DNA from: Limisphaera sp.
GTDB lineage: Bacteria > Verrucomicrobiota > Verrucomicrobiia > Limisphaerales > Limisphaeraceae
DNA: 64,000 nucleotides
Direction: 5' to 3'
Assembly (NCBI GenBank): GCA_025057755.1
Contig: JANWVC010000014.1
Span: 88,691 to 152,690, forward strand
Shown here: positions 48,460 through 57,189 of the stretch, piece by piece
How the letters are laid out: each line of letters begins with the position of its first letter
Numbering within the stretch: the stretch's first letter is position 1
The notes under the pieces: model-generated
The model's database searches: none
Seen by the model: only the letters and a program-made list of their open reading frames with translations
Told to the model about the DNA's origin: nothing
Translations under genes and position numbers: made by a program

Positions 48460-48879
48460 TTAACGACACGGTCGCGGACCTCGAGGAGGCCGCCCTGGCG
48501 AGCCGTGCACAGCCACGTGTGGCACGGGCTGCACCACTACCGGCGCCGGCGCTACCTGGATCCACATGGTCGGGCCGCAAATCACAGAAGCCGGCGCACA
48601 CACCACGGGAGGCTTCGCGCAAAGGACCGGAGGCGGTACGGGCACAGCCGGCAGTGGCGCACTGACCACCATCACGGCAGAAGGCGGCAAACAAAGAACC
48701 GAAGCAGGAGGCGCTGCGCAGACAACATTCGGCTGAAGCGCAGCCACTACGGCAGCGCCCATCAGTGCTCCGGTAAGCACCTTGCCAGCCGTGGCCCACT
48801 CACGATCTCCCGCCCGGCTGGTTGAGGAAAACCCCCAACCCACAACTCCCATCACCACGATGGCCAGGATCTTTCGCAT
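48460..48879 (-). CDS. Small secreted Val/Pro/Cys-rich protein of unknown function
   Basis: 139 residues from the ATG at 48879, supported by GAGGGTG about 6 bases upstream. A signal peptide (I-L-A-I-V-V-M-G-V-V-G-W-G-F, cleavage near S-R-A-G) is followed by a short charged part and then a long run of Ala, Val, Pro and spaced Cys (P-P-V-L-C, P-P-V-V-C, A-S-V-I-C). No known domain is recognised. The spaced cysteines suggest disulfides in an extended envelope peptide. The C-terminus ends in a basic proline run (R-P-P-R-G-P-R-P-C-R). It is 62 bases from the gamma-carbonic-anhydrase-like gene on the same strand. Confidence 0.6.
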   Translation of the reverse strand: MRKILAIVVMGVVGWGFSSTSRAGDREWATAGKVLTGALMGAAVVAALQPNVVCAAPPASVLCLPPSAVMVVSAPLPAVPVPPPVLCAKPPVVCAPASVICGPTMWIQVAPAPVVVQPVPHVAVHGSPGRPPRGPRPCR

Positions 48880-48904
48880 GCCGTCACCCTCGGTCACTTG
48901 ATTC

Positions 48905-48924
48905 GAGCAGGCTTTTTTCTGCTC
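48905..48924. promoter_or_regulatory. Small inverted repeat between divergent genes
   Basis: GAGCAG (48905-48910) and CTGCTC (48919-48924) flank a T-rich 8-base loop in the 112-base spacer between the divergent small secreted protein and MBL-fold genes. Position fits an operator or leader hairpin; no supporting sequence for a particular regulator. Confidence 0.25.
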
Positions 48925-48991
48925 TCACCTCGTTGGACGGGCCGCCTTGCAATTTATTCGACCCGGAGGTAGTGGTGGCCTGAGACAGTGT

Positions 48992-49927
48992 ATGACGCCG
49001 GGACCGCGAAGCAAACCACCGGTGTACCGCCGCGAACGTCGGTTGCCACGTCGGCTCCGCGAACTGACCCCCACGCGGGCCTTTAACCCCCGCACGTTCT
49101 TCCGTGAAATGGTTTGGAAGGCGTTGCTGACCCGGCGGACCGGGACCACAAAACCTCCGGCCTTTCCCCGCTTGCACCCGGGCCAAATCGCGCTGACATG
49201 GATCGGGCACGCATCGTTTCTCATTCAGTTTGCCAATCTCAACGTCCTCATTGATCCGAACTTCGCCAACTGGTTGTTTTTTTTGAAACGCATCCGGCAT
49301 TCCGGACTCAAAGTACAAGACCTGCCCCCGATTGACCTGGTCCTGCTCACGCATGCCCATTTCGACCATTTTCATCGTCCCAGCTTGCGCAAGCTGCCGC
49401 ACCCGCGCGTCGCCGTCATGCCGTGGGGCATGGGCGACCTGGCCCACGACCTGGGCTTCGAACGAATCGTGGAGCTCGAATGGTGGGACAGCTTCTCTCA
49501 CGACGGTTGGACGGTGACCTTAACGCCGTGTCGTCACTGGGGCGCGCGTGTGCTGCGGGATGATCATCGGGGGTACGGTGGCTTCTTGTTAGAGTATCAG
49601 GGCCGGCGTCTGTTTCATGCCGGCGACAGTGCCTATTTCGAGGGATTCAAAGAAATTGGGCAACATTGCCCGCCCGAAATTGCCATGCTCCCGATCGGCG
49701 CCTACAAGCCCGATTCGTTCCGAAACGTCCACATGGGACCCGACGAAGCCCTGCAGGTCTTTAAAGACCTGCGCGCTCAATGGATGGTTCCCATGCACTA
49801 CGGCAGTTTCAAACTCTCATTCGAAGACCCGGACGAACCGCCGCGCTGGCTGCGCGAACTGGCTCGACAACAAGGATTGCTCCCGAGCATTCGCTTCCTC
49901 GAGGAAGGAATCCCAGAGCTGTTTTAA
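48992..49927 (+). CDS. MBL-fold metal-dependent hydrolase (NAPE-PLD/UlaG-like group)
   Basis: 311 residues from the ATG at 48992; a TTG at 48947 would add 15. The zinc-binding motif T-H-A-H-F-D-H-F-H (H-x-H-x-D-H) is at about residue 117, a metal-ligand D is in H-A-G-D-S-A-Y-F, and the family tails are P-I-G-A-Y-K-P and H-Y-G-S-F. A signature I-G-H-A-S-F-L-I-Q starts the fold. This arrangement is shared by hydrolases of phospho- or lipid-type esters and L-ascorbate lactonase-like enzymes; the substrate cannot be told. The N-terminal 55 residues are basic and unlike a signal peptide. Located just before rpsB on the same strand. Confidence 0.85.
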   Translation: MTPGPRSKPPVYRRERRLPRRLRELTPTRAFNPRTFFREMVWKALLTRRTGTTKPPAFPRLHPGQIALTWIGHASFLIQFANLNVLIDPNFANWLFFLKRIRHSGLKVQDLPPIDLVLLTHAHFDHFHRPSLRKLPHPRVAVMPWGMGDLAHDLGFERIVELEWWDSFSHDGWTVTLTPCRHWGARVLRDDHRGYGGFLLEYQGRRLFHAGDSAYFEGFKEIGQHCPPEIAMLPIGAYKPDSFRNVHMGPDEALQVFKDLRAQWMVPMHYGSFKLSFEDPDEPPRWLRELARQQGLLPSIRFLEEGIPELF

Positions 49928-49997
49928 CAGCGTTTGCGCCTGAACCAACCCGCAGGCCGATACTCCGAGCGAGCGGGTGGCCCGCCTGAGTCCAAGG

Positions 49998-50025
49998 TTG
50001 CTCTGAGGCCGGATTCTGATAGAAT
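49998..50025 (+). promoter_or_regulatory. Sigma70-like promoter for rpsB-tsf
   Basis: TTGCTC at 49998-50003 and TAGAAT at 50020-50025 with a 16-base spacer. Transcription would start near 50032 and leave a leader of about 170 bases before the rpsB start, in which two hairpins occur. Confidence 0.55.
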
Positions 50026-50140
50026 GGTATTCCCTTGTGCCGGTCCAAACCGCCGCAACGGACGACCGCACAGGGCACAAACGGTCTTAAAAAGCCTGCG
50101 CCGTCGGAACCGCAGGGGGCCTTAACAACATCGGAGACAA

Positions 50141-50189
50141 TCCCGCCACCGGCGGGATGACTCACCGGGTTGCGGACCGGTGAGAGGAG
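50141..50189 (+). promoter_or_regulatory. rpsB leader hairpins with the Shine-Dalgarno sequence at the base
   Basis: Hairpin 1 has a 7-pair stem (TCCCGCC 50141-50147 with GGCGGGA 50151-50157) and an ACC loop. Hairpin 2 has an 8-pair perfect stem (CTCACCGG 50161-50168 with CCGGTGAG 50177-50184). The Shine-Dalgarno AGAGGAG (50183-50189) overlaps the foot of hairpin 2 and lies 11 bases before the GTG start. This is where S2 autoregulatory leaders act in other bacteria; binding of S2 here is inferred. Confidence 0.5.
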
Positions 50190-50200
50190 CCGAACGTATC

Positions 50201-51049
50201 GTGCTGAGCATTGGCATCAAGGAATTGTTAGACGCAGGGGTCCACTTCGGACATCAAACCCGACGGTGGAATCCCAAGATGAAGCCCTTCATTTTTGATG
50301 CGCGCAACGGCATTCACATTATCGACCTGAGCAAATCGTTGGCGCTTTTAGAATCCGCCTGCCAGTTTTTGCGCGACGTGGTCTTGCGCGGCGATCGCAT
50401 CATTTTCGTGGGGACCAAGAAACAGGCGCAGCAGGCGATCCGGGACACGGCCAAAGAATGCGGGCAGTTCTGGGTGACTGAACGTTGGTTGGGCGGTACG
50501 CTCACCAATTTCGCCACCATCCGTCGCTCCATGGGACGTTTGGATGAGCTTGAGAAAATGGAGACCAGCGGCGCGATTAACCATTACGTCAAACAGGAAC
50601 AATCTCGCCTCCGGCGCGAAGCCGCCCGGCTGCGCAAATATTTCGAAGGCATCCGCGGCATGGACCGCCTCCCCGGAGCGCTGTTTGTGGTAGACACCAA
50701 GCGGGAGCACAACGCCGTGGCCGAAGCTCGAAAACGAAAGATCCCGGTCGTGGCCATTGTCGATACGAACTGTGACCCGGATGAGGTCGATTATCCCATT
50801 CCCGGCAATGATGATGCCATTCGATCCATCCGCCTCATCCTCAGCGTGGTGTCCCAAACCGTGCAACAGGCGCGGGCAGAGTTTGAAGCTCGCCAGTCTC
50901 GGCGGACTTCGGACGCTACGGGGCCATCTGCGCCGGCCCAGGCCGAAACCGAAGCCGGATCCACCTCAACCGGCACCGGGGAAACAGAAAGCGTTGTCCC
51001 GGCCGCCACAAGCGCGTCACAAAAGGCCGAGTCGGCGGGCCTTGCCTGA
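50201..51049 (+). CDS. rpsB: 30S ribosomal protein S2
   Basis: 282 residues. Start GTG at 50201 gives the family N-terminus [20 protein letters not shown], supported by the Shine-Dalgarno at 50183-50189. Other S2 marks are [33 protein letters not shown] and [11 protein letters not shown]. It binds 16S rRNA late in small-subunit assembly. A C-terminal Ser/Thr/Ala-rich acidic tail of about 45 residues is longer than in E. coli and probably disordered. It is followed by tsf after 48 bases, the classical rpsB-tsf operon. Confidence 0.97.
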   Translation: MLSIGIKELLDAGVHFGHQTRRWNPKMKPFIFDARNGIHIIDLSKSLALLESACQFLRDVVLRGDRIIFVGTKKQAQQAIRDTAKECGQFWVTERWLGGTLTNFATIRRSMGRLDELEKMETSGAINHYVKQEQSRLRREAARLRKYFEGIRGMDRLPGALFVVDTKREHNAVAEARKRKIPVVAIVDTNCDPDEVDYPIPGNDDAIRSIRLILSVVSQTVQQARAEFEARQSRRTSDATGPSAPAQAETEAGSTSTGTGETESVVPAATSASQKAESAGLA

Positions 51050-51097
51050 ACAAGGGTTCATGCCAAGGACAGATTGATCGAATCCAGGAGGTTCTTT

Positions 51098-51958
51098 ATG
51101 GCTGAAATCACAGCCGCTCAAGTAGTCAAACTGCGGGAGCTGACCAATGCAGGCATGATGGATTGCAAGCGGGCCCTTGTAGAGGCGCAGGGCGACATGG
51201 AGAAAGCGATCGAACTCTTGCGCAAAAAGGGGGCCGCCACGGCTGCACACAAGGCCGCCCGCGAAGCCCGCGAGGGCGTCATCGTGGCGCACGTCCTGCC
51301 CGGCGCCCGCGTTGGTGTGCTCGCAGAGGTCAATTGTGAAACCGACTTTGTAGCCCGCAACGAAATGTTCCGCGCCTTTGCCAACGAAGTGGCCGCCCGG
51401 CTCGCAGTCGATCCCCATGCCGATGTAGAGCCCCTCCGACAAGACGCCGTGAGCCGGATCCGTGAAAACCTGCGTGTGGCCCGGCATGCACGTTTGGAAG
51501 TGCAGGGTCAGGGAATGGTCGCCGCCTACATCCACACCGGTGCCCAAATCGGCGTGCTGGTCGAGGTAGGTGCCGAACGCGAGGAAACGGTCGCATCGGA
51601 TCTGTTCAAACAACTGGTGCGCGACATCACCCTGCAAATCGCCGCAGCTTCTCCTCTGGCTGTATCACGGGACCAATTGCCTGCGGCTGTGGTTGCCAAG
51701 GAACGGGAGATCGCAGCCGAACAAGTCAAGGGCAAACCACCGGCCGTGGTCGAAAAGATCGTCGAAGGCAAGCTGGAAAAGTTTTACCAGACTGTCTGCC
51801 TGCTGGATCAGGGTTACGTCAAACAAAACTCTGAAGTCAGCGTGCGCGAGTACATGGATCGCATCAGCCGAGAGTTGAAGGATAAAGTGGTCGTTCGCCG
51901 ATTCGTCCGTTTTCAAGTTGGCGAAACGCAGTCCCAAACGGCGGGCGCGTCAGCATGA
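51098..51958 (+). CDS. tsf: Translation elongation factor Ts
   Basis: 286 residues, the guanine-nucleotide exchange factor of EF-Tu. The N-terminal UBA-like domain carries V-K-L-R-E-L-T-N-A-G-M-M-D-C-K-R-A-L, then L-R-K-K-G-A-A-T. The following domain has A-H-V-L-P-G-A-R-V-G-V-L-A-E-V-N-C-E-T-D-F-V-A-R-N, the EF-Tu contact region. The last part continues the TS core with Y-V-K-Q-N and E-V-S-V-R-E-Y, in the usual order. An AGGAGG at 51086-51091, 6 bases before the ATG, fixes the start. It is co-transcribed with rpsB; the following 400 bases hold no usual companion such as pyrH or frr. Confidence 0.97.
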   Translation: MAEITAAQVVKLRELTNAGMMDCKRALVEAQGDMEKAIELLRKKGAATAAHKAAREAREGVIVAHVLPGARVGVLAEVNCETDFVARNEMFRAFANEVAARLAVDPHADVEPLRQDAVSRIRENLRVARHARLEVQGQGMVAAYIHTGAQIGVLVEVGAEREETVASDLFKQLVRDITLQIAAASPLAVSRDQLPAAVVAKEREIAAEQVKGKPPAVVEKIVEGKLEKFYQTVCLLDQGYVKQNSEVSVREYMDRISRELKDKVVVRRFVRFQVGETQSQTAGASA

Positions 51959-52364
51959 ACGCGTCTGAAAACACCGTCGCCCTCACACGGAACGGACCTG
52001 GGGCGCCGAACCATTTCCCGGGCGCGAGAGGTGCTGCCAAGGTGTTGCCATCGCGGCATGCAAGCTGATGGGAGCATCCGGCTGCGGAGTCATGATCAAA
52101 CTCCTCTGGGAAGCGTCCAGTGGGTGAATCCTGGGGACCTTGGACGCTGAAGTGCTGGTGCGAGCCAATGCCGAAAACCTCACCGCTGGCCCTGTTCACC
52201 CGGTTATGCTCTTAAGGGCTCCCCTCACAGGGCACGGGTCTCCAAAATCGCGTACTGACCCTGATCTTTGTACGCTGCGGCGCGGGCCGGTTGCATCGCC
52301 ACAAGCTTCCATGAATCGCCTCGCTCAAAAAGAGGTTGTCCTGGGGGAGGTTGCTTGAAAAAGG
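51959..52364. other. 406-base intergenic region between convergent tsf and lptE, nothing recognised
   Basis: No gene or RNA was identified. There is no strong terminator hairpin with a U tract on either strand. Confidence 0.4.
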
Positions 52365-52880
52365 TCACCAGCTTCCTTCCACCAACGCCAAGACCATTTG
52401 ACGGGCCAGATCCTCGGCGACTTGAGGCAGCGCCTGACGTTCTGCACTCGCCATGTCCGGACCAATCCGCATCAATTGCCGCCCTTGAAAGAGCTGATCC
52501 AGTACCACACGACCAGTGGACCGCTCCACTACCCGCGCCCGGGCTTGTACCCTCACTTGGAGATCGCGCGGGCGGACCACGTCGTCGGGGTCGAAACTGA
52601 CCGCCTGGCGGCCGTAGGTAAAGGCCGTGACCGACAAGATCAAATCGGCGGTCTCTCGACCAGCCAACCGGAACGTGCCATCGCTCTGAATCTGTCGCCG
52701 CAAGGCTGAGGTCAGGGCTTCTCCCAGGCGCGGCTCCAAGGTCTGATTCACCACGGGCTGCACAAACACGGTTTGCCCCGTCGTCCGTTCAGTGTCCACC
52801 AGGCCGACGCGATAACCCGCGCAACCCTGGCTCAACATCATCAGGATAGCCAGAGCCCATCCTGCATTGCCTGCCTTCAT
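52365..52880 (-). CDS. lptE: LPS-assembly lipoprotein LptE-like
   Basis: 171 residues from the ATG at 52880. A lipoprotein signal with A-L-A-I-L-M-M-L-S-Q-G-C ends in the acylated cysteine near residue 19, followed by G-Y. The mature part has V-F-V-Q-P-V-V-N-Q-T-L-E-P, A-L-T-S-A-L-R-R-Q-I-Q-S-D-G-T-F-R-L and V-V-E-R-S-T-G-R-V-V-L-D, the beta-rich LptE pattern. LptE plugs the LptD barrel that places LPS in the outer leaflet. The start overlaps the stop of bamD by 4 bases (ATGA), indicating translational coupling. lptD lies 2.0 kb away on the other strand. Confidence 0.83.
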   Translation of the reverse strand: MKAGNAGWALAILMMLSQGCAGYRVGLVDTERTTGQTVFVQPVVNQTLEPRLGEALTSALRRQIQSDGTFRLAGRETADLILSVTAFTYGRQAVSFDPDDVVRPRDLQVRVQARARVVERSTGRVVLDQLFQGRQLMRIGPDMASAERQALPQVAEDLARQMVLALVEGSW

Positions 52881-53881
52881 GGCTGCACCTGCGCCGTGGT
52901 TTGTGAGGGGCGCACCCGGGGTTTCAGCGCCTCGATACGTTCTCGTGCCTCCTCTGCATAACGCGACGTGGGATCCAGCAACAGAACTTCGTTGTAATAA
53001 ATCAGGGCGCCTGCCCATTGACGTCGCTTCTCATAAAAGCGAGCGATTTCATAATGACCCCGGGCCTGCTCGGCTCGCAGTGCCGCAATATGGTCGCGTG
53101 CTTCGACAGCGCGGGGATCGTTCGGATACAAGGCCATGAAATCCGTAAAGACCGCAATGGCTTTACCGGCGGCGCTCTGATCGTACTCGGCAGTCCGGGC
53201 CTGTTTCAACCAGGCCAGGCCGGCACGGTAAAGCGCGTCGGCGGCCACTTGTGGTCGGTCTGAGTAACGGTCCGCTGCGGTTTCGTACGCTTTGACCGCC
53301 AGATCGTAATCGCGGGCCTTTTCATAAGCGGTCCCCAGACTCATTTGCGCCGCCGGCCCGATATCACTGTAAGGACCGTTGGCTACCACTTTCTCCAACA
53401 TTTCCGCTGTCTTGGACATAGATGGGAAAAACGGGATGTAACCCCAAAGTTTGAACCACTGCCCACCCAGAAATCGGAGGGCGATCTCGTACTGGCGCCG
53501 CAGTGCCTCGTTGAACTGATCCGACATTGGATATTTTTCAATGAACTTCTGATATTCGCGGAAGGCGCGCTCATCCTGCTTACGGGCCTCAAAACAGCGA
53601 GCGATCAAAAATTGCGCCTCGGGTGCATAGTCCGAGAGAGGCCATTGGCGTACCACGCGGCGAGCTGCCTTCAATGCCAGGCCATATTCGCCCCGCTCAA
53701 AGGCCTCCTGCGCCACGTCAAGTTGATCTTTAGCCCGTGCCCGGCGCCACCGACCCTCGCTACCAACGGGCTCGTAGGTCCAACCCTCCCCCGGTGTGTA
53801 AATCAACGGTGCAGGAGCTGAACCCGGCCAAATCAGGCCCGTCAGCAGCACCGCCATGACTGCCCAACGCACGCGCGTCAT
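52877..53881 (-). CDS. bamD: Outer-membrane assembly factor BamD-like TPR protein
   Basis: 334 residues from the ATG at 53881. A hydrophobic signal (A-V-M-A-V-L-L-T-G-L-I-W-P-G) is present, but there is no lipobox cysteine after it, unlike the lipoprotein BamD of Proteobacteria. TPR repeats run through the mature part: L-A-R-R-V-V-R-Q-W-P-like (A-R-R-V-V-R-Q-W-P-L-S-D-Y-A-P-E-A-Q-F), F-I-E-K-Y-P-M-S-D and D-P-R-A-V-E-A-R, spaced as in ComL/BamD. Role: companion of BamA in beta-barrel insertion. The gene is coupled to lptE by the overlap. The missing lipid anchor is odd and may mean that a different anchoring or partner is used. Confidence 0.78.
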   Translation of the reverse strand: MTRVRWAVMAVLLTGLIWPGSAPAPLIYTPGEGWTYEPVGSEGRWRRARAKDQLDVAQEAFERGEYGLALKAARRVVRQWPLSDYAPEAQFLIARCFEARKQDERAFREYQKFIEKYPMSDQFNEALRRQYEIALRFLGGQWFKLWGYIPFFPSMSKTAEMLEKVVANGPYSDIGPAAQMSLGTAYEKARDYDLAVKAYETAADRYSDRPQVAADALYRAGLAWLKQARTAEYDQSAAGKAIAVFTDFMALYPNDPRAVEARDHIAALRAEQARGHYEIARFYEKRRQWAGALIYYNEVLLLDPTSRYAEEARERIEALKPRVRPSQTTAQVQP

Positions 53882-53991
53882 GGGGGCCACCCTATCGGCG
53901 TGGCTGTGCCCAAGTCAAGGGAACCCTGCCCCGGGCCAGAGTTTCCAGTAGCGCTCGGTGCCCAATTGCGCTACAAATCCAACCGGCAGCC

Positions 53992-54291
53992 ATGAGCGGC
54001 TCATCGGCCAACGAGAAGGCAACCACTCTGAAAAAGAGCGTCACCATCACCAACAAGCTGGGGCTTCATGCCCGGCCAGCAGCGCTTTTCGTCAAAACCG
54101 CCAACCGCTTCAGCTCCGAAGTCTTGGTCGAAAAAGATGGTGAAACCATCAACGGCAAGAGCATCATGGGGTTGATGATGCTGGCCGCTGGCCCCGGCAG
54201 CCGCCTGACCATTCATGTGCGCGGCGTAGATGCGCCCCAGGCCTTGGCCGAACTCGAGACCCTGGTCCGCAATAAGTTCAATGAAGAATGA
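53992..54291 (+). CDS. ptsH: Phosphocarrier protein HPr
   Basis: 99 residues. The phosphorylation-site motif G-L-H-A-R-P-A-A has His26, and the regulatory-serine motif N-G-K-S-I-M-G-L has Ser57; the distance of 31 equals H15 to S46 in classical HPr. An N-terminal 12-residue extension precedes the usual first beta strand. The protein carries phosphate from enzyme I, or in organisms without sugar PTS acts as a regulator with HPr kinase. Neither enzyme I nor HPr kinase is in this window. Its stop is followed 8 bases later by the gatC start. Confidence 0.93.
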   Translation: MSGSSANEKATTLKKSVTITNKLGLHARPAALFVKTANRFSSEVLVEKDGETINGKSIMGLMMLAAGPGSRLTIHVRGVDAPQALAELETLVRNKFNEE

Positions 54292-54298
54292 ACCCAAC

Positions 54299-54598
54299 AT
54301 GAGCTCTCCGACAGCCTCCCCTGCCGTGGACGTGCGGTATCTGGCGCACCTTGCCCGACTTGAGTTAACCGAACAGGAAATCGCCCTTTTTGAAGCGCAA
54401 CTGAATCAGATTTTGGCTTACATGGACCAGTTGAAGCAACTGGATGTGTCGGGAATCGAACCCACGGCCCATGCAGTGCCACGCGTCAATGTCATGCGTC
54501 CGGATGAAATGCAACCGGGCTTGACCCAAGAGGAAGCGTTGTCCAATGCACCCGCCAAGATGGACGGCTTGTTTTTGGTGCCCAAGATTGTCGAGTAA
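54299..54598 (+). CDS. gatC: Aspartyl/glutamyl-tRNA amidotransferase subunit C
   Basis: 99 residues from the ATG at 54299; ATG 54281 would add 6. The typical GatC run A-H-L-A-R-L-E-L-T-E-Q-E is followed by F-E-A-Q-L-N-Q-I-L-A-Y-M-D-Q-L-K-Q-L and V-x-x-I-x-P-T-x-H, then D-E-x-x-P-G-L-x-x-E-E-A-L-x-N-A-P. GatC is the small stabilising subunit of the GatCAB complex that converts Glu-tRNA(Gln) or Asp-tRNA(Asn) to the amide form. gatA and gatB usually follow but are absent here; the next gene is lptD. Confidence 0.92.
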   Translation: MSSPTASPAVDVRYLAHLARLELTEQEIALFEAQLNQILAYMDQLKQLDVSGIEPTAHAVPRVNVMRPDEMQPGLTQEEALSNAPAKMDGLFLVPKIVE

Positions 54599-54922
54599 AG
54601 CTGGCGGAACTACTCGTACGGTCATTCAAAGGCGGGATTCAGTCGGCTGCCAGAAAGCGCTGGCTGCACGCGCACGAACTGTGATTTCACTGAAATGAGT
54701 CCGGGCCTCCTGCGATCACGCGTATTCCCTCGGTAGAACGTTCCGTTCCGATCGGTCGTTCGACCCTTGGATGCATTCGACGATCCCGATTTTGCCGGCT
54801 CCAGACAGGCGCAGAGGCCTAAACGCGTTCAAATGGCCTCCTGCTGCCCTGACACGGCCCGGGAACGAGCCGAGCTATCCGCTTGGCACAGCCGACCCGC
54901 TCTGCTTTGCTGGGCCCGCCTG
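54599..54922. other. 324-base intergenic region upstream of lptD, nothing recognised
   Basis: No coding frame resembling a protein, promoter pair or RNA structure stands out. The frame of lptD is open upstream to 54767 but the extra residues lack a plausible start or conservation. Confidence 0.35.
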
Positions 54923-57133
54923 ATGACGGAACGGGCTTTCAAAAACTGGTTTCTTGTGATCGGAGCGGTTGCGATGCTGCTGCCGCTCGTCACAGCTGCG
55001 CCCGCCGCCCCGGAAGGTTGGGAACTGCAATCGTTGCATGACCACAGTCGCTTCGAATATCGCCCCCTAGAGGGCCTGATTTTGGGAACCAACGGGGTGT
55101 TCATTCGGTATGGAGAGGCCTCTCTAACGGCCGAGGTCGTCTGGCTAAACCAACAAACTGGGGAAGCGGTCGCCGAAGGCCGGGTTCGGATCCTCCACGC
55201 AGATCAGGTCTGGGTCGGCGAACGTATCCGATACAATTTCCGCACCCGCCAAATGGAAGCCGAACAATTTCGAACCGGTCGCGCGCCAATCTTTATAGCT
55301 GCCCAAGGGTTAAAGGCCGATCCCGCCGGCAACATTTACACGGCTACGAACGCCTGGGTCACCACCGACGATGTCGCTACACCGTTCGACCGAATCGAGG
55401 CACGCCGGATCGTCTTGGTGCCAGGACAATTCGTCGAATTGTGGCAGGCCACCTTGTATCTTGGCTCTGTACCCGTTTTCTATTTACCTTACTACCGGCG
55501 GTCTTTGGCCGAAAGCGGCCCTCGCTGGGATCTCGTGCCTGGGTACCGAAGTCGTCACGGGGCATATCTCCTCGGCACCTACTGGTGGCAACTGGATCCA
55601 ACGTTAGAAAGCGCGCTGCATCTGGACTATCGCACTCAGCGGGGCCTGGCCGGTGGGTTGGACCTGGAAGGACACTGGAACCGTTGGGGCAACCCGCGTC
55701 TGGAGTATTACTACGCGAAGGATTGGGACCCTGGCCGAGACCTGCAGGGTGAACCGATCGATGCCGATCGGCACCGCCTCGCTTTCGCATGGCTGGCCAA
55801 TCCGGTCACAAACACTCAGTTCCGCGCCCAAGTCCGCTACTTCACAGATCCTCAGGTTGAGCGCGACTTTTTTGAAGCCCGTTACCGTCAAAACCCTCAG
55901 CCGCGCACATACTTTGAAACTTCCCGATTCTGGGACCATTTTGCCTTGGAGTTGCTGGCTGAACCGCGAGTCAACGATTTCTTTCAAACTGTTGAACGCC
56001 TTCCAGAGGTGCGATTGACCGGATGGCGCCAGCCTTTGGGCACCTCGCCCCTGCATTACGAAAGTCAGAGCAGCGCCGGGTTCTATCGGTTGCGCTTTCC
56101 CCATACGAACGGCCTGGCAGAACCTCGTGTGGAAGCATATCGATTTGACACCCTTCATCAATTGCTGCTGCCCTGGACTTTTGGAGACTGGCTACATGTC
56201 ACGCCCCACGTGGGCGGTCGTTTGACCGGTTACGGAGCAGCAGAGGGACCAGGTGCACGCACAGGCGAGCATGCCCGCGGCCTTTTCCATGCCGGGATGG
56301 AGGTCAGCTTCAAGGCCAGTCGAACGTGGGCAGACATGCAAATCTCTGCACTCGAACTGGATGGTCTGCGTCACGTCATCCAACCCACGGTGCAATATCT
56401 TTTCGTCCCCCGCCCCCACCCGCGACCTGCCGAGCTGCCACAGTTTGATGGCCTACAACCCAGCTTATGGATGCTGCCGCTCCAGTTTCCGGCCTACAAC
56501 GCCGTGGACACAATCGATCGCATGCACGTGCTACGACCGGGCTTGCAACAACGTTGGTACAGCCGGCGCAGCGGCACCACCCAAATCGTGGCTGAATGGT
56601 TACTCTTTACCGACCTCGCCTTGGAAACGGAAGCTGGCGAAAACACTTGGACCGATCTGGTTTCCGATTTGGTCCTGCGACCCCGCTCCTGGATCACGCT
56701 CCAGTCAGCCGTACGCATGAGTCCTGAAGCAGGCCGGTTCCTACTGGCTTATCACACACTAAGCGTTGAACCCGGCGAACGGTGGAGTTGGACCTTGGGG
56801 CACTACTTCTTACGGGACAATTTCCGTGGCACTCCGGCTGCCTGGGGCGAGGGTCATAATCTGTGGTTCCATCATCTCCTCTGGCGTTGGGATGACAACT
56901 GGGCTTTTCGCATCGGTCATCATTACAATCTTGAGGAGGGCCGCTTGCACGAGCAGCTTTATACAATCTATCGAGACTTTCGGAGCTGGACCGGGGCTCT
57001 AACCTTCCGGGTGCGAGAACCGCGTCAGGGCCCCACAGACTACAGTGTTGCATTCGCTTTCTCCCTCAAAGCCACCCCGCGCCTGCGCACAGGTCAGGAT
57101 CCCCTTCAGCCGTACGATCTGCTGGGTCGATAA
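54923..57133 (+). CDS. lptD: LPS-assembly outer-membrane protein LptD
   Basis: 736 residues. A signal peptide (F-L-V-I-G-A-V-A-M-L-L-P-L-V-T-A-A-P) leads into an OstA/LptA-like beta-jellyroll (residues about 45-180, with V-F-I-R-Y-G-E-A-S-L-T-A-E and L-P-Y-Y-R-R marking the junction to the barrel) and a C-terminal porin-like barrel of alternating strands rich in Trp, Tyr and Arg. The final strand ends in Y-S-V-A-F-A-F-S-L-K-A-T-P. LptD inserts LPS into the outer leaflet with LptE. The conserved disulfide-forming cysteines of the E. coli enzyme are not evident. The plus-strand gene is convergent with the histidine kinase unit. Confidence 0.82.
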   Translation: MTERAFKNWFLVIGAVAMLLPLVTAAPAAPEGWELQSLHDHSRFEYRPLEGLILGTNGVFIRYGEASLTAEVVWLNQQTGEAVAEGRVRILHADQVWVGERIRYNFRTRQMEAEQFRTGRAPIFIAAQGLKADPAGNIYTATNAWVTTDDVATPFDRIEARRIVLVPGQFVELWQATLYLGSVPVFYLPYYRRSLAESGPRWDLVPGYRSRHGAYLLGTYWWQLDPTLESALHLDYRTQRGLAGGLDLEGHWNRWGNPRLEYYYAKDWDPGRDLQGEPIDADRHRLAFAWLANPVTNTQFRAQVRYFTDPQVERDFFEARYRQNPQPRTYFETSRFWDHFALELLAEPRVNDFFQTVERLPEVRLTGWRQPLGTSPLHYESQSSAGFYRLRFPHTNGLAEPRVEAYRFDTLHQLLLPWTFGDWLHVTPHVGGRLTGYGAAEGPGARTGEHARGLFHAGMEVSFKASRTWADMQISALELDGLRHVIQPTVQYLFVPRPHPRPAELPQFDGLQPSLWMLPLQFPAYNAVDTIDRMHVLRPGLQQRWYSRRSGTTQIVAEWLLFTDLALETEAGENTWTDLVSDLVLRPRSWITLQSAVRMSPEAGRFLLAYHTLSVEPGERWSWTLGHYFLRDNFRGTPAAWGEGHNLWFHHLLWRWDDNWAFRIGHHYNLEEGRLHEQLYTIYRDFRSWTGALTFRVREPRQGPTDYSVAFAFSLKATPRLRTGQDPLQPYDLLGR

Positions 57134-57163
57134 ACCCAACACACGCCAACAGCTTGATTCCGA

Positions 57164-57177
57164 GGATCAATTGATCC
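57164..57177. other. 14-base perfect palindrome between convergent lptD and histidine kinase genes
   Basis: GGATCAATTGATCC is its own reverse complement and lies in the 56-base gap between the stops. It may be part of a terminator or a binding site; it has no U tract. Confidence 0.3.
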
Positions 57178-57189
57178 GACACACGGGCC

